Notes under the pieces: generated by a model | Told to the model about the DNA's origin: nothing | Databases searched by the model: none | What the model saw: the letters and a program-made list of their open reading frames with translations, nothing else | NCBI GenBank assembly: GCA_003024175.1 | Contig: MDYQ01000076.1 | Span: forward strand, 1 to 64,000 | Source of the DNA: Planoprotostelium fungivorum | Taxonomy: Eukaryota > Evosea > Variosea > Cavosteliida > Cavosteliaceae | Direction of reading: 5' to 3' | Length of the DNA stretch: 64,000 bases | Shown here: piece after piece, positions 58,688 through 64,000 of the stretch | Position numbering within the stretch: the first letter of the stretch is position 1 | How the letters are laid out: each line of letters begins with the position of its first letter | Program-made: the position numbers and the translations under genes

Positions 58688-59902
58688 ATGGAAAGACTGA
58701 AGACCCCGTCGATGATGCCATCAGTGAACGTCTCTATCCTCTTCCAGACGGTGAGTTGAAGAGATAGAACTCGGCTGACTCTCAACAGGTATATCAACTG
58801 TGTTCTGTATTGTCAGTGGACATATCTGGGATAGAAAGTGAAGAGCAGAGGTGCAGACTATCGAACACGGTGAGAACTTGAGAGATGTAAAACATCTTCT
58901 CACCCGATCAGACCGGACAGCTACGGTTTCACATCGAGCATCTGCAACAGACCTTAGAGGCCATGAATTCCATCACAAAAGATAAAAGGGTGGAAACTTT
59001 AGATCGGAAGCCACAAACCAACGAGAGGACAAAGATTTCTGATCTGTTAGACACTGCCCCAAGTTCATGGTCGAAAGAGACTACCTGCCCCAACACCGTG
59101 ACTGATGAGACAGAGGAGGAATGGAAAGAGGATGAAGTCCCGAAACGAGATGTGATCTGGAGGGGCGCTTCTGTCTTGTCGATGTCGTCCATGCAGAAGG
59201 ACGTGACCGGTTCGATGCATTCTCGTGAGTCATCAATCAACATTCGACACAATGTCTGACTCCTTAAAGAAGCCGAAATGAAATGTCCCGTTTTGTCCGC
59301 CGTGAAGCAGCATGGTGAGTCTCATTCTTGATCTCTATCATTAATACCTCTCAGTCGAAGGTGTCTTTTCGACACCCGACGACGACTTCAAAGTCACCGA
59401 GTTCTCTCACCATCACTTCTCCATATCAGACGCTCGGCCATACACTCATCCATCATCTCACCTTGCCTCCCGCCCCATCCTCATGCTCCCCACGAAGAGA
59501 GGAAAGAGGTTCACTAACATCCAACGCACCATGCTCGAGTCCGCCTACAATTCGGACGAGAGATGGACGCAGGAAGACATCAACGGCCTGGTCGAAGCCA
59601 CGGGCCTTACTGCAGAGCAGATCACCCAGTGGTGGTATAGGAGACCCAACAACACCACCTCCCACAGAGAGTCTGTCGAGCTGAGAAAAGCACTCTGCAA
59701 CGCCTACCACAGCCAAGGCCGCAACGACATACCCGTAGACGAGAGAGAGACACTTGCCAAACAGCTCAACATACCCAAAGACAAGATATCGTACTGGGTT
59801 TGGTACCACAGACAGTACTGTGGATGTAGAGTAGAGGGAGCAGTGAAGGGAACGAAGCGAAAGAGGGGCTTCTCAGCAGAAGATGCAAAGAAGAACATGT
59901 AA
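58688..59902 (+). CDS. Double-homeodomain-like protein, copy 2
   Basis: Five exons. The ATG 58688 opens MERLKTPSMMPSVNVSILFQ; N-terminal exons are polar with a short helical stretch (FHIEHLQQTLEAMNS). The last exon has unit 1 KRGKRFTNIQRTMLESAYNS, EEDI-like QEDINGLVEATGLTAEQITQ, WWYRRPNN, and unit 2 ESVELRKALCNAYHSQGRND, DERETLAKQLNIPKDKISYW, VWYHRQYCGCR, then a basic KGTKRKRG tail. It is a clear paralogue of the minus-strand gene at 52067-52573: spacing, the AYH-x2-GR-x-DIP motif and C-x-C-R after unit 2 are shared. Likely DNA-binding regulator; target unknown. Confidence 0.72.
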
Positions 59903-60134
59903 AGACGATTTTGAGTGAATAAATTTTGGAGATGATGATGTGAATTTCTCGATGGGAAGCGAAGGCGAGTGTAAGTCTTCCGCATCTAATCATCGACCCA
60001 TCACGCGGTGTTCAAGCGAACCAATCATGTGATCGTGAACGGACGAGTCAGCGAGTTGACTCCGACATCGATCAATCGTTTCTCATGACGTCACAACGGC
60101 CTTGGCTCGATGAAATAAAAAAGATGCGGCGACA

Positions 60135-61772
60135 ATGGATCAGCATCACCCCATAGAGATCCTCTCGAGCGATGAAGAGAGGGATGAGACAGAAGATCGA
60201 TTTGGATTATTCCTCCGCGGCTCTTTTGACGGCAGAGAGCCCACTAATGCCATATCCATTCCTGATTCTCCTCCTCGAAAGAAGGCGAGGCGGACAGAAC
60301 CTCAAAGGGTGTGGGAGTTACCATCTTCCAAGGCGTCGCATTGTCGATTCAATTCCGATGGTGGGCGTATCATTGCTTCTGTGTGTGATGTGATGTCAGG
60401 TAGTATATTATCCGTCTGTTTCTACGACCGGTTAGCGTGAGTGGTAGACAAATGGTCTCATGATTAACATCACATCAGCCTTTATCGAGTTCCAGAGAAG
60501 GAACCTTGGAGAGTGTACCGATCGAAAGATTCTTCTCATGGCTTCTTATGCTCTTCTTTCGGCACCATTTTGGAAGACAGGAAACTGATCGCGTGTGCAT
60601 TCGGATCTCTGATTAGAGTCATCCAGTTTTATTCCTCGCGAGTCCACATGGTGCGACTATTTGTTCGACACAACCATCGCTTCTCACGAACAATCAGAAC
60701 TTGCAAGGACATGGACAGAACATATCAGCCATCACCTTCCACCCGTGTAAAAAAGGGATCTTATTTACCAGCAGTAGCGATAAAAGTTGCAGGATGTGGA
60801 GTTTACAACACAAAGGAGTCGACACGAGAGGTCATGTTGTCTAATGCATCGTCCATCCCTCTCAAACGATAGAACAGGTAGGGCCAATCGGCAAGGTGTT
60901 TGCATTGCCATCTTTGCAACGTACCGACCCACGTTCGACATCATCTCAATGGACGTCGATGTAGATGGAGATCAGCTCATCCTCTGTGATCAGAGCACCA
61001 TCGTCATCTTCGCTCTCGATTCAAAAGAGGTGAATCCATCAGAATTTTTTCACAAGATATACATTTTAATCGATTTTATCACGACTGGACGACTCAGATC
61101 CGGCAGACGAGCCGTTTGGAGGAGTATGAGAATCTTCGAGGAAATTTCCAACCCCTGCTGGTAGTGCGGAGTAGAGTGTACACGAAGAGTGCCCACGGAG
61201 AGACGAAGAACATGATAGCCGTCAGGTATCATGAAACAACATCATCACGTCCATCTCGGCATCACATCACCACCGAAGACATCGTGATCACCATCCATCC
61301 GATCATCACACGAATGAAATCGTATCAGGTGCATCGGAAGACATGTCATCAGTCAATCGAACGACATGCTGCGATGCTGGTCCATCGACAAGAGGGTGAC
61401 AATCATCATCGTGATGGATGAGACTCACACGGTGATTAGAGGACCATCTTTCGGGTAGATGAAGTCATGAGCTGTCCGATAGTGATATCTAGAGACAAGA
61501 ACATGATGTCTTACGGTCAGCACCTCCATCGACACAAGCACCATCTCATGTGATCTAACAGGTAACATGAGTGGAGAATTGCACTTCTTGACGATGGAGG
61601 GACAGAAGAAGAGCCGATGCAAGGTGAGCATCATCTGAGATGGTAATGTCTGATGAAGAAGGTCACCGAGCATGCGATTGCTGCCTTAGACGTGACGGCA
61701 AATTTTTTGTGCATCATCGATGATAAGGGGGGAGTTCATCTGATGTCCTTGACAACAATAGAGGAAGAATAA
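60135..61772 (+). CDS. WD40-repeat protein, EED/ESC-like
   Basis: The ATG 60135 opens MDQHHPIEILSSDEERDETE, an acidic tail with a PPRKKARR basic patch. Blades visible by joining exons: LYRVPEKEPWRVYRS, SHGFLCSSFGTILED, GHGQNISAITFHPCKKGILF followed by TSSSDKSCRMWSLQ, and CIAIFATYRPTFDIISMDVD with DGDQLILCDQSTIVIFALDS. GHG-x-I-x4-FHP and CIAIF...D are close to the EED pattern (GHGNAINELKFHP, LVAIFGG), so this may be the WD40 subunit of a PRC2-type histone H3K27 methyltransferase. A later exon has MSGELHFLTMEGQKKS and the end HLMSLTTIEEE, TAA 61770-61772. Exons between about 61080 and 61560 were not fully resolved, so the C-terminal assignment is provisional. Confidence 0.58.
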
Positions 61773-62012
61773 ATCTTGTGAACATGTATTTATTTGTGAT
61801 AGAAAGTCTACTCTTCATACTGATTGAGGATCTAACAGCATGATGGCGCTCTGTACAAATACCAATATATCCCTTTTTTTTCACTTGGTGCATTTGGATG
61901 GCTCGAACATCAGGCTGATCTCCTCTTTACCTCTATAGAACTTGATAAGGTGCACGCCAAACTTAAGTTTGGACACAAACAACCAGCCAAATCATCCCGA
62001 CTTTACAAAACC

Positions 62013-63157
62013 ATGCTGTCCGCTCGTATCATCGGTCAACGTTTTCGACCATCTTCTGTGCAAAGTAGATCCTTTCGACGCCAACAATCTAGTCTCGTCG
62101 AGACACAAGTCTCGGATGGCATCGCAATCATTCGACTCAATCAACCTGAGACGCTCAATGCATTAACGGAGAAGATGGGAGACACCTTCTTAGGATGCAT
62201 CGCAGACTTGAATCGTAGGAGCGACGTGAGGTTTGTGTACATCGCGATGAAATCTTCGATAATGGAGATAGGTGTGCCGTCCTCACTGGTGCAGGCAAAG
62301 CTTTCTCTGCTGGAGGGGATCTTCAATTCCTTCTCGACAGAGCTGCCGATACACCCCAAAATAATGCAGAGTTGATGAGAAAGTTCTACTCTAGATTCTT
62401 ATCTGTGCGATCTCTCAAGGTACCAGGTGTGTCTTGTTTCATGATCTCTGTTCAGAACCGTATGACTGTGATCGACGTCGCCAACCTGCCTAGTTCTCAG
62501 TGCCATCAATGGACATGCAGTTGGTGCTGGTCTCTGCTTAGCTCTGGCCACAGACATCCGCCTCGCCGCCCGCAGCGCCAAGATGGGAGTCACATTCACC
62601 AACTTAGGTGCATATCATATTATCCACCCTCCCATCTCTTCAACACCTCACACGCCCCTCCATCACATCGTCTCATCTTCTGATGTAGGGATCCATCCTG
62701 GCATGGCAGCGACACATTTCCTTCCATCTCTGATTGGAAACCAAAATGCAGCTCATCTGCTTCTGAGTGGTGATCTCGTATCTGCAGAAGAAGCCCAACG
62801 ATTGGGTGTCGTTCTCAGCGTGAGTCTCACTCGTCCCATCATGTTGCATCTTGCACGTCATCTCACTTTGGACAGGTGCACGATGATGGAGATCTGATGG
62901 ACAGAGCGATGGCGATGGCTGCTTCTCTCTCTTCAAAGTCTTCGGTTGCCATACAGACAACGGTGAGAACTCTAAGAAACAAACAAGAGGTAGACATAGA
63001 AACCGCGCTGTGGAGAGAAGGTGATGTCTGCATCCATCACCTCCATCGGTCTGATGATCTCCCAGCATCAGCACAAGCAATTTGCTATAGCGCACCTGAT
63101 ATCGTAGAGGGAGTCAACGCAGTGAAGGAGAAGAGGAAGCCAACGTTCCACAAATAA
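62013..63157 (+). CDS. Enoyl-CoA hydratase/isomerase (crotonase) family, mitochondrial leader
   Basis: The ATG 62013 begins an Arg/Ser-rich leader (MLSARIIGQRFRPSSVQSRS). Then DGIAIIRLNQPETLNALTEK (first strand-helix), VVLTGAGKAFSAGGDLQFLL (oxyanion-hole AGGDL), VLSAINGHAVGAGLCLALAT with the second oxyanion Gly, AARSAKMGVTFTNLGIHPGM, SLIGNQNAAHLLLSGDLVSA and KSSVAIQTTVRTLRNKQEVD. Ends KEKRKPTFHK, TAA 63155-63157. At the two positions where classic enoyl-CoA hydratases carry catalytic Glu I see Leu and a FTN stretch instead, so it may be an isomerase-like or otherwise diverged member. Probably acts in the mitochondrial matrix on acyl-CoA. About six introns. Confidence 0.85.
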
Positions 63158-63540
63158 ACGAAGATGGTAGACTTTGTCATCATGCACACAACACTTCACA
63201 ATAGATTGAGCGATGATGCAGTAGCGAAAAAAGAATATTGAGGTGGAAGACGAATTCGAGAGACCTCTATCTTTGCATCAACAGCTAATCCATCATCAAC
63301 GATGGACCATCATGCAGAATCTCACTTTTTCACTCATAGATATAGATCCGATGATAATAGATCCGTCCACGTGAATCAGTGTCCATATCTGGGAGGCGTT
63401 CCTCAGACTCGTCCTCTACGGAAGTCGTGAGTTGTTTTTCTTCGTCTCCAGCTGTCACGCAGCGACATCTCAGTTTGTAAAACTAACTCTATCCGTACAA
63501 CAGACACACCGCATAGACCGACCCCAACAACAGCATCAAG
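63158..63540. other. Spacer of about 380 bp
   Basis: Between the crotonase gene and the last small gene. No ORF or RNA gene supported. Confidence 0.45.
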
Positions 63541-63857
63541 ATGAATACCGCCGCACAGAGACTCCTCCCTCACTTCATCACGAACCCATCGTCGCACATC
63601 CTTCAGTACTCGGCAGCAGCCATCGTTGGAGCATCGGCGACATACTACTGGTCATCCTCTATCAAAGTCGAGATGGTCGTCAACGATGAGAAGGTGTGGA
63701 GTGGAGTCGTAGGACGATTACTCACGATGCGACAGAGACAATATAAGAAGGATATGCGCTCGTGGTTGCTACACAGACAAACGAGTTCGAAGAGGGACGT
63801 GAGATTCAGTACCTCACATTGAATGTATGGGAATCGATTGCACGACGTTTGGAATGA
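63541..63857 (+). CDS. Small single-pass membrane protein, unrecognised
   Basis: The ATG 63541 opens MNTAAQRLLPHFITNPSSHI, then a hydrophobic stretch LQYSAAAIVGASATYYWSSS. An intron near 63694-63749 joins to YALVVATQTNEFEEGREIQY and LTLNVWESIARRLE, TGA 63855-63857. The N-terminus is poor in acid residues and could be a mitochondrial leader plus membrane anchor. About 85 residues after splicing; frame choice after the intron rests on the longer conserved-looking reading. No family recognised. Confidence 0.5.
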
Positions 63858-64000
63858 TGTAAGAAGGGAAGAATAAATTAAGAAGTCTATAGATGATGAG
63901 TGTCTGTGTGATACTTTGTGTGAACAGTGGATGATGGGTGGTAATCTCTTACGCTCGACCATCGATGAGAAAAGAGTGAAACGTGACAAAAAATGAAGCT

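Overview
The window is nuclear DNA of a small-genome eukaryote. About 36 protein-coding genes and one tRNA fill 64 kb on both strands, often with less than 100 bp between neighbours. Nearly every gene is cut by short introns (mostly about 35-60 nt) with GTGAG/GTGCG donors, a CTGAC/CTAAC-like branch site close to the acceptor, and interiors rich in GATGAT/GATCAT. Gene content (WSC-domain secreted protein, Tos1-like wall protein, HAM1-like protein, kinesin-14, GPS-motif receptor, ESCRT-III) together with this intron style suggests an amoebozoan, most like the protosteloid amoebae (Protostelium/Planoprotostelium). That placement is recalled, not searched.

Layout. 1-1091: 3' end of a carnitine acyltransferase (+). 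1279-10909, minus strand: MORN-type protein built as two modules, a Glu-rich protein, an unrecognised protein, an aquaporin and the replicative helicase subunit MCM7. 11681-13876 (+): HAM1-like protein. 14025-15976 (-): unrecognised protein, PB1-domain protein, doubtful small ORF. 16050-22501 (+): a very large secreted PQQ-like/ASH-like/4xWSC protein and a small Ser/Thr kinase. 23114-28644 (-): tRNA-Glu, a GPS-motif receptor with a pseudokinase tail, LARP6. 29196-36806 (+): HSDL2-like reductase with a peroxisomal tail, dienelactone hydrolase-like protein, kinesin-14. 36863-39270 (-): GPI-type Tos1-like protein, a two-TM protein and a decayed copy of its tail. 40109-46233 (+): a tandem array of four 7TM proteins with a Cys-rich head, interrupted by an assembly gap at 45350. 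46455-51926 (+): phosphoglycerate kinase, J-domain protein, small Cys-rich secreted protein, malate dehydrogenase. 52067-63857: two paralogous double-homeodomain proteins on opposite strands, NUBPL/Ind1, CHMP6/Vps20, an unrecognised repeat-bearing protein, an EED-like WD40 protein, an enoyl-CoA hydratase-family protein and a small membrane protein.

The genes do not form one pathway. Some share themes: mitochondrial/peroxisomal fatty-acid metabolism (carnitine acyltransferase, HSDL2, enoyl-CoA hydratase), surface or secreted proteins (WSC, Tos1, GPS receptor, 7TM array, Cys-rich protein), central carbon metabolism (PGK, MDH) and replication (MCM7, with an E2F-type site just upstream). The least ordinary items are the 16-bp palindrome recurring inside introns, the GPS-motif receptor with a pseudokinase, the homogenised 7TM array and the pair of double-homeodomain genes. 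I recognised no transposon, retroelement or virus-like element. Gene spans below run from start to stop codon and include introns; splice junctions were read by eye.
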